DNA of 49,033 nt from Bartonella raoultii. Its GTDB lineage: Bacteria; Pseudomonadota; Alphaproteobacteria; Rhizobiales; Rhizobiaceae. The notes under the pieces were generated by a model. It was not told the DNA's origin. It saw only the letters and a list, made by a program, of their open reading frames with translations, and ran no database searches. Below, in pieces: positions 5,387-13,708 of this stretch; positions within the stretch are counted from its first letter, which is position 1, and every line of letters begins with the position of its first letter. The stretch is from the NCBI RefSeq assembly GCF_019659805.1, contig NZ_JAIFRO010000008.1:1-49033 (forward strand), given 5' to 3'. The translations under genes and the position numbers were made by a program.

Positions 5387-6697
5387 CTAATTGATATCTT
5401 CTTTATCCATATGGATAACGCCGTCTCCTTCGTCACATGCATTGGGGGAAGCGTTTGGATCAAGGGTATCATCTTTATCTGGTGTGGTATTGGCTACGTT
5501 TTTTGCGGCATTTTCTTGGGCTTTATCAAAAAGTTCGCAGTCTATTTTTGTTGTATAGCCCCCCGTCTTATCAAGCTTGTGTTTGACGCTTTTGATGCGC
5601 CATTCTGCTGGAATATAGGGGCGAAAAGGGGGCTCTTGAATAAGCTTTGCTTCTGCTTGTACAAAGGGATCACCACCGATATCACATGAGAAAGAAGATT
5701 TTCCACGTGATGATTTGTTGCGATAAGCAGCAATAGCCGCAACCGCTTCTGATTGGTTATGGTAGGTGTATTTGAGTTCATGAAAAGGTTCTTTACCAAC
5801 CTTGACTTCCTTTTTCTCACCGGTGCGGATATCATGATAGTTTGCAAGGACACCGCCTTTTTTCTCTTCTTCTTGCTCTTTTTTTTCGGGTGTGTCTGCT
5901 GTTGTCTTTGTTTTAGGTAAATTGGGGACATCATTTTTATCCATATGAATAACATCTTCGCCTTCCTCAATTTCCTCTGGTTCCCTTGCATCAGCGGCGG
6001 CTTTTTGGTCATCTCCCGCATCTGTTGCTAAGCCATTGGCGCGACCTGCTTCATCGCGTGCACTGTATTTAAAATCCCAAGAGGTGCATTGTTTTTCATG
6101 GATGACAATGACGGGTAGTGTTTCACCAGTGATAGCTTTGCCTTCACCCCGTTTGGCAAGCACCAATTTGCCATCAACGGGTTTTGCGACGGCGTCATAT
6201 TCTTCTGCAAGGCGTGTGGCAAAAGCCATATCGCTTTCTGCTGTTTGATCAATGTGACGCACGACAATTTTGGCAAGATTGGGCTCGATTTTTGCTGTAT
6301 AGCCATTGCGCTGTGCTATTTCTTGAATAATGTTGCCAAGGGTTTGTTGATGATAAGATTGACTTTTGGGTGTTCGATAAGATGTATTCATGGAGGCAGC
6401 GCGCCCTGTAACACTTAAGGTTTGTGGTGGACTGCTTACAGAGATTTCATCAATCAGATAGGCGCCCATATCGCGGTTTTTACCGCCTTCATAGCCAAGA
6501 GTGACAGAAATGACTGTTCCTATGAGAGGAATATCAAGAAAGCCGTTATCACACTCACGGGCGCGGTCATCAAGTTCTATGGTGATGCGGTCACTTTTGT
6601 CTTCTGCTTCATCGGTAATTTCAATCGATAAGACATAGTCCATGAGAGTTCTTGTAATGTCTTCGCCATTTGCCATCACTGTGCAAAAAGGTTTCAT
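5387..6697 (-). CDS. late control / tail protein D (P2 gpD-like)
   Basis: A 436-residue protein of the phage late-control gene D family, which forms part of the baseplate hub (similar in fold to T4 gp27). Characteristic features are the N-terminal tail-knob-like segment (ITRTLMDYVLSIEITDEAED), DIPLIGTVISVTLGYEGG, and the central DMAFATRLAEEYDAVAKPV. A low-complexity acidic linker (EEIEEGEDVIHMDKND, about residues 240-285) contains VIHMDK, which recurs at the C-terminus (GVIHMDKEDIN). ATGA overlap with the gpX stop sets the start. It is last in the tail operon. Confidence 0.9.
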   Translation of the reverse strand: MKPFCTVMANGEDITRTLMDYVLSIEITDEAEDKSDRITIELDDRARECDNGFLDIPLIGTVISVTLGYEGGKNRDMGAYLIDEISVSSPPQTLSVTGRAASMNTSYRTPKSQSYHQQTLGNIIQEIAQRNGYTAKIEPNLAKIVVRHIDQTAESDMAFATRLAEEYDAVAKPVDGKLVLAKRGEGKAITGETLPVIVIHEKQCTSWDFKYSARDEAGRANGLATDAGDDQKAAADAREPEEIEEGEDVIHMDKNDVPNLPKTKTTADTPEKKEQEEEKKGGVLANYHDIRTGEKKEVKVGKEPFHELKYTYHNQSEAVAAIAAYRNKSSRGKSSFSCDIGGDPFVQAEAKLIQEPPFRPYIPAEWRIKSVKHKLDKTGGYTTKIDCELFDKAQENAAKNVANTTPDKDDTLDPNASPNACDEGDGVIHMDKEDIN

Positions 6698-6918
6698 GAT
6701 TGACTGCCCCAAATTCTGATCACGGGTGTGGCTTTAGGATAGGGGAGGGTTGGCAAGAGGATTGTGATGCCTGCTTTTAAGACGGGTCCATAGTCCGCAA
6801 GACCAAAATTCGCTGCATAAACGTGTTCAACAGCAAGAGCTTGTTGTCCCTTGGCATAATATTTCCAGCAAATGGCATCAACCATATCGCCTTCTTTGGT
6901 TACGTAAAGATCACTCAT
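6694..6918 (-). CDS. tail protein X (P2 gpX-like, LysM-type)
   Basis: A 74-residue small tail protein with the LysM-like pattern GDMVDAICWKYY and GPVLKAGITILLPTLP typical of phage tail protein X. It is probably a baseplate hub component that contacts peptidoglycan. Start and stop overlap the neighbours by ATGA on both sides (gpU upstream, gpD downstream), so the three are translationally coupled. Confidence 0.88.
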   Translation of the reverse strand: MSDLYVTKEGDMVDAICWKYYAKGQQALAVEHVYAANFGLADYGPVLKAGITILLPTLPYPKATPVIRIWGSQS

Positions 6919-7295
6919 AACTCTTCACCATATTCTCTCAAACTGACGGTAAATTCTTGTTTTTTTGGGCTACCATTTTGGTGAAAGAAGCTTTGCTTTT
7001 CTTTGACAGAAAGGATGACAAACTTACCCAAAATCTTGCCCTGACCCGTCACAAGAATGTGAGGACCATTGTGTGCCATTTGTCGTAAATACTCGAGTTG
7101 TCTATAACCGCCTTTAAAGTCTGGATAGATCACGCCGGTGAGAGAAAATTCCGCATTGGCAACAGCTGGCAGTTGAAGAGCAGCCTTGCGTCCCAATCGC
7201 CCTTGCTCGACCCATGGGATGTCATAGGCCATATCGAGGGCTTGATAGGCTGCTGTTTCAATAGAAAAGATAAAACCACCCAAAGCTAACATCAT
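6915..7295 (-). CDS. tail protein U (P2 gpU-like)
   Basis: A 126-residue protein of the phage P2 GpU family, needed for tail completion. The family signature is visible: GGFIFSIETAAYQALDM near the N-terminus, GRLGRKAALQLPAV, and the middle part EFSLTGVIYPDFKGGYRQL. Two tandem ATG codons can start it. It follows the tape measure gene by a few bases and overlaps gpX. Confidence 0.88.
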   Translation of the reverse strand: MMLALGGFIFSIETAAYQALDMAYDIPWVEQGRLGRKAALQLPAVANAEFSLTGVIYPDFKGGYRQLEYLRQMAHNGPHILVTGQGKILGKFVILSVKEKQSFFHQNGSPKKQEFTVSLREYGEEL

Positions 7296-7300
7296 GATGT

Positions 7301-9595
7301 TTAATCCGAAAGGCTAGAAGCTATCGCCAAACGCTGTTGTTTGGCATAGTGTTCAAGGGCTTGATTGACGGCGGTGCGGATTTCGTCTTTTAAACCATTG
7401 GGGACGGAAATATTTAAATTTGAAATCATCACGCGGGCATCTACTTCCACTGGCTTATGCACCATAATGGGCTCTGGAACTTTGAAAGATTCAACCTTTA
7501 CATTTGTCGCTTGCATTTGTCCTGTTTCAACTATGCCTGTATTGGAACTGCTCTTGCCTTTTCCAGAGGGGGCATTAGGGATAATGGCTGTCTCAAGAAT
7601 TCTTTTGCCAGGGGCTTGAGCTTCATCGGTCAAGGTTTTAATGGTTTGGGTTGAAGTTTTATTGATTGTCGCACTAAATCCTAACTTTTCTTTCATCCAG
7701 TTTGGCATCCAACTGGTTAATTTATTTATCTGGTTGCTAAACCAATCAGAGAGAGCATTCCATTTGCTTTTAATGCCCTCCCAAAGCCCTCCAATCAGAT
7801 GGGCGCCTGCATCTATGAGATTGACTCCAAACAACCATTCAATCAATGCATTGATTTTTTGGGCAATCCAAGAGAGAGGTGAAAAGTTTTTAAAGAGCGT
7901 AAAGAGGTTGTTGAAAATGTTACTGCATAAGTTGGCAAAAGAATTCCACAAATTGCGTAAGAAATTCATGACCGTATCCCAGTTTTTGTAGAGGAGATAT
8001 CCAGCACCTACAAGGGCTGCAATGCCAGCCATTATCCAACCAATAGGTGTGGTCATGATTGTGATACCAAGTGATATAAAAGCAGAACCAACGGCGGTTA
8101 TTGCCGAAATGAGTGAACCTACAAGAGTAAAAGCAAGACTGGCAACTGCAGAAGCAGCTGAGATGAGTGCGGAAAGCAGTGATTTTGCAAGAGTTGTAAC
8201 AAATTTCATAAAAGCTTTATCTGCCGCGATTAATGCGGAAAATAGCGACTTTCCAAGATTTACAACAAGACCAGCAATTTTAGAACCAACTGTAGTTAAG
8301 ACTGGAGATAGCCGTCCCGCAAGAGCGACAGCAAGCCTGATGCAAACTACACTTACTACGGCTAAGGACGTAGCTACCCAGCCATTGATTTTATCCCAAT
8401 TTTTATAGAGTGCAACAAGCGCTACAATGCCCCCCAATATCCAACCGATAGGTGTGGCCATAATAGTATAGCCAAGGGTAACAAATGCGACACCAACCGC
8501 TGCTAATGCTGCAATAAGTGGACCAAAAATGAAGGAACCAAGGGCAACAAGACCTACCTTGAAAAGGGTTATTTCACCAATCAATGGCTCTAGCCATTGG
8601 AACCAGCCTTTAATTCTCGCTGTGAGATCACTGATACCTTTTCTTAAATCAGAGGTAGGATCAAGCAAATCCTTGAAAGTTTGTTTTAAGGTTTTAGCCC
8701 AGTTCGCAACAGTTGTTTGAATGAGGTCACGGTTTTCATCAATCAACTTTGAAAACGCATCAATCATATCATTGATCACGGGCATAAAGCGTGTGCCAAT
8801 AAAGCTTGCAACCCCTCCTATTTTTTTCTTAAAGGCACCAAGCTTGTCACTTAAATCTGCTGCATACTGTGCAACATCTGCGCCTATCAACCATTTTCCT
8901 TTTCTTGCCTTTGCAAAGAGTTCTTTAATGGGCGCCATGCCTTGTGAAAGCATGGATGCCATTTCCTTGCCATCTCCCCCAAACAGCAGAGCAGCAATAT
9001 GCTGCCTTTGTGCTTGGTTTTTCATCTTACTCATTTTTTCGGTAATTTCTTCTAGTAAGAGAGAATTTGATTTGAGTTTTCCAGAAGCGTTTTTGACAGA
9101 AATGCCGAGCGCTTCAAATCCCATCATGCCTCTTTTTTGTCCGGCATATGCTTGTGCAGAACGCCTATTTAAGGTTGCCAAGGATTGTTGAAAGAGTTCG
9201 GCAGAATATCCTGAATTATCGGCTGCATCACCCCATAATTGAAGAGCTGTGACACTCATTCCTAAATGGCGTGATGCATGGTGAAGACTATCGCCCATAT
9301 GCATGGTTTTCATGGTAACGGCGGTTATACTTGCTACAAGACCACCCCCAGCAAGCCCTAAGACACCGGTAAAGATTGAAGCACGACTTGCAGCTACACC
9401 AAGAGCACTTTGAACGCCATGAAGGCTTTTTGTCATGTTTTTTACAGCAGCAGAAAAGCGTGGAATACTTAAACTATAGGATAATTTTTTTGACAGTGTA
9501 TCGAATTTTTTTTGTACACGTTTTAAAGGTGCGGTGAGTTTGTCTTCAAGAGACAACTTCACTTTTGCATCAGCAACTTTATCGGTTTTACTCAT
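7301..9595 (-). CDS. tail tape measure protein (P2 gpT-like)
   Basis: A 764-residue tape measure protein that sets tail length. The N-terminal third is charged and helical (VKLSLEDKLTAPLKRVQKKF). The middle contains many hydrophobic stretches, including two near-repeats of TPIGWILGGIVALVALYKNW and TTPIGWIMAGIAALVGAG, which suggest an internal duplication of about 150 residues. The C-terminal part holds WMPNWMKEKLGFS. It is shorter than many tape measures, predicting a fairly short contractile tail. It directly follows the E/E' chaperone pair, as in P2. Confidence 0.92.
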   Translation of the reverse strand: MSKTDKVADAKVKLSLEDKLTAPLKRVQKKFDTLSKKLSYSLSIPRFSAAVKNMTKSLHGVQSALGVAASRASIFTGVLGLAGGGLVASITAVTMKTMHMGDSLHHASRHLGMSVTALQLWGDAADNSGYSAELFQQSLATLNRRSAQAYAGQKRGMMGFEALGISVKNASGKLKSNSLLLEEITEKMSKMKNQAQRQHIAALLFGGDGKEMASMLSQGMAPIKELFAKARKGKWLIGADVAQYAADLSDKLGAFKKKIGGVASFIGTRFMPVINDMIDAFSKLIDENRDLIQTTVANWAKTLKQTFKDLLDPTSDLRKGISDLTARIKGWFQWLEPLIGEITLFKVGLVALGSFIFGPLIAALAAVGVAFVTLGYTIMATPIGWILGGIVALVALYKNWDKINGWVATSLAVVSVVCIRLAVALAGRLSPVLTTVGSKIAGLVVNLGKSLFSALIAADKAFMKFVTTLAKSLLSALISAASAVASLAFTLVGSLISAITAVGSAFISLGITIMTTPIGWIMAGIAALVGAGYLLYKNWDTVMNFLRNLWNSFANLCSNIFNNLFTLFKNFSPLSWIAQKINALIEWLFGVNLIDAGAHLIGGLWEGIKSKWNALSDWFSNQINKLTSWMPNWMKEKLGFSATINKTSTQTIKTLTDEAQAPGKRILETAIIPNAPSGKGKSSSNTGIVETGQMQATNVKVESFKVPEPIMVHKPVEVDARVMISNLNISVPNGLKDEIRTAVNQALEHYAKQQRLAIASSLSD

Positions 9596-9726
9596 TTTGT
9601 CTTATACCTTTCTGCTGCTTGTTTTCGCCAGAATATGAGTTCTTGCGGTTCCATTTCCATCATCTCTGAAAGGGACCAATGGAACACAATAGCAATATCG
9701 GCGATCAGTTTAGCGGCGGTTTCCCA
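9592..9726 (-). CDS. E' extension (P2 GpE-like), in the -1 frame of gene E
   Basis: An open frame overlapping the end of E and running to TGA at 9592-9594, which overlaps the tape measure ATG. It reads IADIAIVFHWSLSEMMEM and PQELIFWRKQAAER, a good match to the GpE tail protein family. It has no ATG before the conserved part and lies exactly in the -1 frame of E, as in phage P2, where E+E' is made by programmed -1 frameshifting. I see no canonical slippery heptamer in frame; GGGAAAC at the overlap is out of phase. The left limit given is only where the frame clearly becomes GpE-like. Confidence 0.65.
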   Translation of the reverse strand, partial: WETAAKLIADIAIVFHWSLSEMMEMEPQELIFWRKQAAERYKTK

Positions 9727-9989
9727 GTCGAGGTGTCCCGCCGTTTGATAAAAGATTCCAAAATCTCTCCAATGTTTGAAAGGTCATTGATATCGAGTTC
9801 ACTAATCGCCTCATGCGGCCATCCAGAAAGACGTGCGATCATAGCGATTGTTTGCTCTATGCCTTCTTTTTTGTCTATGGCTTGCAAATCTTTTGTTTTG
9901 GGGCGCTTTAAGGTGATTTCGCTATGCTCTTTTCCTTCAAATGTGATAGGAATAAGCAATTGATGTGTAACAGTTTGTTGTATAGTCAT
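9705..9989 (-). CDS. tail assembly chaperone E (P2 gpE-like)
   Basis: A 94-residue protein of the phage tail assembly E family: ITFEGKEHSEITLKRPKTKD and later AMIARLSGWPHEAISELDIN are typical. It is expected to coat the tape measure protein during tail tube assembly. The length is close to P2 gpE (about 91 residues). The -1 frame GpE extension overlaps its end. It lies between the tail tube and tape measure genes, as expected. Confidence 0.85.
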   Translation of the reverse strand: MTIQQTVTHQLLIPITFEGKEHSEITLKRPKTKDLQAIDKKEGIEQTIAMIARLSGWPHEAISELDINDLSNIGEILESFIKRRDTSTGKPPLN

Positions 9990-9990
9990 T

Positions 9991-10497
9991 TTATAATCCT
10001 ATGTTTTCTCTATGGTCTGCGAGTTGATTGACACCATTGAATTTTCTCACCATATTGAGGACGTCTATCTCAACGATTTCAACGTCTTTCTGAACATATT
10101 TGAAATATTGCAATGTGAATGTTGCTGTAGAAGTTGCCTTGCTTCCCGGTTGCCATTCTGCCATTTCAAAGCCTTTGCACAGTCCTCTCATGGTAATGAT
10201 AACCCCTTCTGCGGGCGTCCCTTGGGCTTGCATTGAACTGCGCAGTGAGATGTCGACATCCGTGCGTCCCAACAATGCCATTAATTCTGGAGAGCAATCA
10301 GAAATGGTCATGGTAAGCGTGAGTGTTTCAAGACCAAGATCAATCTCAATAGCGCTATCCATGCCACCGCCACGATAACTTTCAACGACCAAGTTCAAGT
10401 TTGGGAGGGTGATGCTTTCACACTTTGCCTGATAGGGAATACCATCAACAAAAATGTTAAAATATTTCAGAACTCTTGGTAAAACGGGTACAGTCAT
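9991..10497 (-). CDS. major tail tube protein (P2 FII-like)
   Basis: A 168-residue tail tube protein. The start MTVPVLPRVLKYFNIFVDG and the GGGMDSAIEIDLGLETLTLT segment are typical of P2 FII. It forms the inner tube within the contractile sheath. Its ATG overlaps the sheath stop by one base (TAATG). Confidence 0.92.
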   Translation of the reverse strand: MTVPVLPRVLKYFNIFVDGIPYQAKCESITLPNLNLVVESYRGGGMDSAIEIDLGLETLTLTMTISDCSPELMALLGRTDVDISLRSSMQAQGTPAEGVIITMRGLCKGFEMAEWQPGSKATSTATFTLQYFKYVQKDVEIVEIDVLNMVRKFNGVNQLADHRENIGL

Positions 10498-11732
10498 TAA
10501 AAGATCTCCTCTAGGTAATCATTGATGATTTGTGAACGGAAGGTGATGTGTTCTGCAGGTGTTGTTGGTGTGAATTCCACATTGAAATAGACTCTGCCAT
10601 CTTCAATAGCACTTGCTGTGTTAAGCTCTAGATCTGGTGTACAGCGTCCCCCAAGAATAGCGCCTTGTGCTTTTAAATCACGCAAATAAGCATTAACGCT
10701 TTCACTCACATCATTCAGATAGGTCTTTTTAATATTGCGGTCGATTGCCCATAGATGTCCGCGTAAAATGGCATCGTTAATCATATCTGCAGTGCGTACC
10801 ACGGATAAAAAGGCAAATTTTGTATCGCTTGAAAGCGTGCGATTACCCCAAAGGCGATAGCCGTTTTCACGAATAATGGTTGTGATGTTTTGTTCATTGA
10901 GAAGATTAGCGCGGCTTGCACGATCACCAATGGAAAAATCAATGGGGCGTGCAGTTCCTACAATTCCATTGATCACTTTGTTTGAAGGGGAATGCCAAAA
11001 GCCATTGGCAAAATCATTTTTGGCAATAATCCCAGCAACCGCTGCACTTGCTGGCTCTTCTAAGATCTTGCCATTGCGATTGACCTTTACAAATGGATCA
11101 ATGAGAATGGCGCGTTTTGAATCAAAATCCTTTGCTGCGCTAACGGCTGCTTCATCTGTTGTGTTGGGGGCATCAAGCACCACAATGGCGCGCAAACGTT
11201 CTGCAATGCCAATCAGTTCTGCCGCAACGGGGTTAGAGGTTGTACTGATCTCAGTTTTGGCGCTATCACTCGTTTCATCCCCTTCAATGGTCACACTGGT
11301 TGGGCGTTGATGGGTAAAGCCTGGCGCAATCAGAATACGTGGTGTTTGTCCCACAACAGATTGTGCTCCAATGAAAGCATGAACACCTTCATAGGCGCCA
11401 TGTTCGTTCACACCACCTAGAATATTGCTGAGTGTTGCGTTTTCATTGTCACCTTCTTTTACACGGATAACGACGACAATAGCTCCCACTTGCTTGAAAA
11501 TAAGATCAAGAGCATTGGGTAAAGTACCACGTTGTTTGCCTGTTGTATCCAATTTTGCGGCTTGTGAAAGAGAGCCTGCGACCAAAACGGGTGTGTTAAG
11601 AGGAAAGGCTTGTTCATCGGCATCGGGTGCTGTGCCGATAATTCCGATAACGCCAGACTGAACTGCACGAAGAGGGCGTGTGCCGTCATCAACCTCGACG
11701 ACTTCAACACCGTGTAGAAAACCTGTTGCCAT
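10497..11732 (-). CDS. contractile tail sheath protein (P2 FI-like)
   Basis: A 411-residue tail sheath protein. It begins MATGFLHGVEVVEVDDGTRP and shows the sheath pattern SGVIGIIGTAPDADE. Later segments include RILIAPGFTHQRP, DFANGFWHSPSNK, and YRLWGNRTLSSD, all conserved in P2-type sheaths. The start is chosen by AAGGAG just upstream; an open frame extends further but is low in similarity. It is the first gene of this tail operon segment and diverges from the C4 locus on its right. Confidence 0.93.
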   Translation of the reverse strand: MATGFLHGVEVVEVDDGTRPLRAVQSGVIGIIGTAPDADEQAFPLNTPVLVAGSLSQAAKLDTTGKQRGTLPNALDLIFKQVGAIVVVIRVKEGDNENATLSNILGGVNEHGAYEGVHAFIGAQSVVGQTPRILIAPGFTHQRPTSVTIEGDETSDSAKTEISTTSNPVAAELIGIAERLRAIVVLDAPNTTDEAAVSAAKDFDSKRAILIDPFVKVNRNGKILEEPASAAVAGIIAKNDFANGFWHSPSNKVINGIVGTARPIDFSIGDRASRANLLNEQNITTIIRENGYRLWGNRTLSSDTKFAFLSVVRTADMINDAILRGHLWAIDRNIKKTYLNDVSESVNAYLRDLKAQGAILGGRCTPDLELNTASAIEDGRVYFNVEFTPTTPAEHITFRSQIINDYLEEIF

Positions 11733-11808
11733 TTTATGCTCCTTTAAAATAGTGGTGAATGAAATGAAGATGAAAAAATGAGAGGTAAAAGCTGTTCTTG
11801 AGAACGAC

Positions 11809-11908
11809 TTGACAAAAGATTTAAAACCGTTAGATTCATACAAAGGTGCTTCAAAAACACCTTAAAACAACAAGCGGATTGGTTGCCGAAATAACTGATC
11901 TTCTGCAA
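11809..11908 (+). promoter_or_regulatory. upstream promoter (P1) and C4-target mimic, copy B
   Basis: P1 has TTGACA (11809-11814) and TAGATT (11831-11836), spacer 16. The transcript opens with hairpin AGGTG/CACCT (11844-11862) whose loop and 3' side hold TCAAAAACAC, complementary to 10 bases of this copy's b' region. CAACAAG (11868-11874) matches a'. The b sequence differs from copies A, C and D (TCAAAAAC instead of TAAGAAAC), and both the C4 b' and the antirepressor target carry the matching change. A GCGG...CTGC hairpin (to about 11905) follows. Confidence 0.65.
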
Positions 11909-11918
11909 ACTAAAAGCT

Positions 11919-11948
11919 TTGACTCATTGTATGCTGTACGCATATAAT
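11919..11948 (+). promoter_or_regulatory. C4 promoter (P2), copy B
   Basis: TTGACT (11919-11924) and TATAAT (11943-11948) with an 18-base spacer. Transcription starts at the 5' edge of the C4 element. Confidence 0.8.
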
Positions 11949-11953
11949 AATGT

Positions 11954-12039
11954 TTGCCGGGTGTGGTTATGTTATACAATACCCTTTTTTAGGGGAAGGC
12001 ATAACGACGGGCTTGTTGCCGTGTTTTTGAGCGCCCGGC
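11954..12039 (+). ncRNA. C4-type antisense RNA, copy B
   Basis: About 86 nt. Closing stem GCCGGG/CCCGGC. Hairpin 1 stem GTTATG/CATAAC. Hairpin 2 stem ACGG/CCGT with loop GCTTGTTG displaying a' (CTTGTTG, 12012-12018). b' is GTTTTTGA (12023-12030). Targets are TCAAAAAC (12059-12066) and CAACAAG (12073-12079), the latter overlapping AAGGAG (12077-12082). It is the only copy on the plus strand and has the most divergent b/b' pair, which keeps full complementarity. Confidence 0.8.
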
Positions 12040-12088
12040 ATTCTTTTGAGTGTGTCAATCAAAAACGTCTAGCAACAAGGAGTTCATC

Positions 12089-12607
12089 ATGAACAATTTA
12101 GTAACAATCAATAATGATGGTATCGTTGTCACTACCTCTTTAAAAATTGCTGAGGGTGTAGGGAATACGCATAAAACAGTTATACAGCTTATACGTCAAA
12201 ATATTGAAGACTTTGAAGAATTTGGAAGGGTCGCATTTGAAATGCCACCCTTTGGAACCAAAGGCGGGAGACAAAAGAGAGTAATTGCTATCCTTAATGA
12301 AGCACAAGCGACCTTACTCATGACCTATATGCGTAACAATGATACGGTGCGTGCGTTTAAAAAAGCTCTTGTTAAAGCTTTCTATGATTTAAAAAACCAA
12401 TTGATCGATAATGACCGCGATACACGGTTTGCTTTTCCAAGCAACTGGGATGAGATGTCTCCAACCGAAAAGGCTGTCTACATTTATGGACCTCTTCACA
12501 TGCATCTTGTTAAAGCCTTTACGTTAGTAGAAGAGAGCAAACATTATAAAACGCTTGTTGAAGAAGCCAAGAAAGTCTTAGAAAGATCCGTTGTAAAAGC
12601 TGCTTAA
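12089..12607 (+). CDS. Rha-family phage regulatory protein
   Basis: A 172-residue protein with a pRha domain over about residues 8-105: IVVTTSLKIAEGVGNTHKTV, then the middle part (GRVAFEMPPFGTKGGRQKRV) and ILNEAQATLLMTYMRNND. The C-terminal part (KAVYIYGPLHMHLVKAFTLV) is not KilAC and has no clear family. It is preceded by C4 copy B, so it is under the same predicted antisense control as the KilAC antirepressors. The start at 12089 has AAGGAG 7 bases upstream; this site lies inside the C4 target. The coupled small partner gene seen in other cassettes is absent. Confidence 0.82.
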   Translation: MNNLVTINNDGIVVTTSLKIAEGVGNTHKTVIQLIRQNIEDFEEFGRVAFEMPPFGTKGGRQKRVIAILNEAQATLLMTYMRNNDTVRAFKKALVKAFYDLKNQLIDNDRDTRFAFPSNWDEMSPTEKAVYIYGPLHMHLVKAFTLVEESKHYKTLVEEAKKVLERSVVKAA

Positions 12608-12624
12608 CTTTCAAAGTACGGTTC

Positions 12625-12654
12625 ATCTCCTCATCTTTAGGGTGGGGAGAAGAT
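12625..12654. terminator. convergent hairpin after the Rha gene
   Basis: ATCTCCTC pairs with GGGGAGAAGAT around TTTAGGG between two convergent genes. It resembles the hairpins at 4051, 22673 and 33158. No T-run is seen. Confidence 0.45.
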
Positions 12655-12983
12655 CATGAATGGCTATGTCCCATTTGCGCATTCATTTCGTTAGCTGTTA
12701 GTGTTGGAATAGAAGAGACATCAATATCACGCTCTGCATGCCAAGCATCATAATTGGCTTGCATACGTAACCATATGCCTACGCCATTCCCAAACATCTT
12801 TCCAAGACAAGCCGAAAGAGAAGGGGAGATAGGCTTTTTTGCCTTTAGAATATCACAAAGATGTTGGTGTGATATACCGAGCATTTGTGCGATTTCTGAA
12901 TTTGTTTTACCAGTTTCTGGAATAATATCTGCTAAAAGCTCTCCTGGATGAGTAGGGCAACGGTTAGGATTACGTGTGGTCAT
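12654..12983 (-). CDS. HigA-family antitoxin (no adjacent toxin)
   Basis: A 109-residue HigA/VapI-type XRE protein. The start MTTRNPNRCPTHPGELLADI and the helix-turn-helix TNSEIAQMLGISHQHLCDIL, followed by WLRMQANYDAWHAERD, are characteristic. HigB toxins normally sit just upstream, but only 82 bases separate it from a divergent gene, so it is an orphan. It may still bind DNA or counter other toxins. An extension of six codons upstream is open. Confidence 0.85.
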   Translation of the reverse strand: MTTRNPNRCPTHPGELLADIIPETGKTNSEIAQMLGISHQHLCDILKAKKPISPSLSACLGKMFGNGVGIWLRMQANYDAWHAERDIDVSSIPTLTANEMNAQMGHSHS

Positions 12984-13065
12984 GGATAGTCTTCTTTGCA
13001 ATTAATTTTAAAACTATTACAATCAATATAATATCAATACCATGTAATTTAAAGAAATTTAAGAA

Positions 13066-13422
13066 ATGAACATCAAGCCCATTCGCACTGAAAAAGATTA
13101 TCAAGAAGCCTTGGAAATTGTATCTGCACTGTTTGATAATCAACCTCAAGAAAATACACCAGAATTTGATCTAATGGAGGTTCTTGTTTTGTTGATTGAA
13201 GCATATGAAGCAGAGCACTATCCTGTTTCTCCTCCTCATCCAATTGAAGCGATTAAATTTAGAATGGAACAAATGAACTTAACCGCCAAAGACCTCGTTC
13301 CGGCAATTGGACATTTAAATCGCGTTTATGAAATACTGAGTGGTAAAAGAAAATTAACACTGCGTATGATTAAAAACTTGCACCAACAGTTTAATATTCC
13401 ACTAGAAAGCCTAATATCCTAG
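13066..13422 (+). CDS. HigA-like antitoxin (COG5499 type), toxin missing
   Basis: A 118-residue protein: IRTEKDYQEALEIVSALFDN, then YPVSPPHPIEAIKFRMEQMN, and a C-terminal XRE helix-turn-helix (LTAKDLVPAIGHLNRVYEIL). This is the antitoxin of a HigB-like ribosome-dependent RNase pair in which the toxin gene usually precedes. Here the upstream gene is the divergent HigA at 12983, so the toxin is absent. The two orphan antitoxins share an AT-rich divergent promoter region (12984-13065). Confidence 0.8.
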   Translation: MNIKPIRTEKDYQEALEIVSALFDNQPQENTPEFDLMEVLVLLIEAYEAEHYPVSPPHPIEAIKFRMEQMNLTAKDLVPAIGHLNRVYEILSGKRKLTLRMIKNLHQQFNIPLESLIS

Positions 13423-13462
13423 ATTTTGAATCATTTACTTTTTAAAAAAAGGTCTTCAAAGG

Positions 13463-13699
13463 TCATTTAAAGACCCCTATAGGTGGCTCTATGATTGCGT
13501 TTTTTTCTGCTGGTTGTGGAGATGCGGATTGTTTTTTGTTTTCATTCACCACGGGAGGAGAAAACACTCCATCTTTATAAGTCCAGCCGATTTGTGCTTC
13601 ACTTGAGGGGATCGCCTCACCATCAAAGGCGTGAATATAATCTTTTGCGGCGACAATAATATTTGTGACCACACCATTTTCAACAACTGCATATTCCAT
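13463..13699 (-). CDS. small tail-fibre-associated protein
   Basis: A 78-residue protein opening MEYAVVENGVVTNIIVAAKD and containing IGWTYKDGVFSPP, the pattern of short proteins encoded after phage tail fibres. It follows the glycine-rich fibre gene by nine bases and has AGGAGG upstream. It is likely a fibre assembly or tip accessory protein; the exact role is unknown. Confidence 0.65.
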   Translation of the reverse strand: MEYAVVENGVVTNIIVAAKDYIHAFDGEAIPSSEAQIGWTYKDGVFSPPVVNENKKQSASPQPAEKNAIIEPPIGVFK

Positions 13700-13708
13700 G
13701 AAAACCTC

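Noticed and set aside
11733..11843. N-terminal extension of the tail sheath ORF
   Set aside because: It has no sheath similarity; AAGGAG marks the start at 11732.
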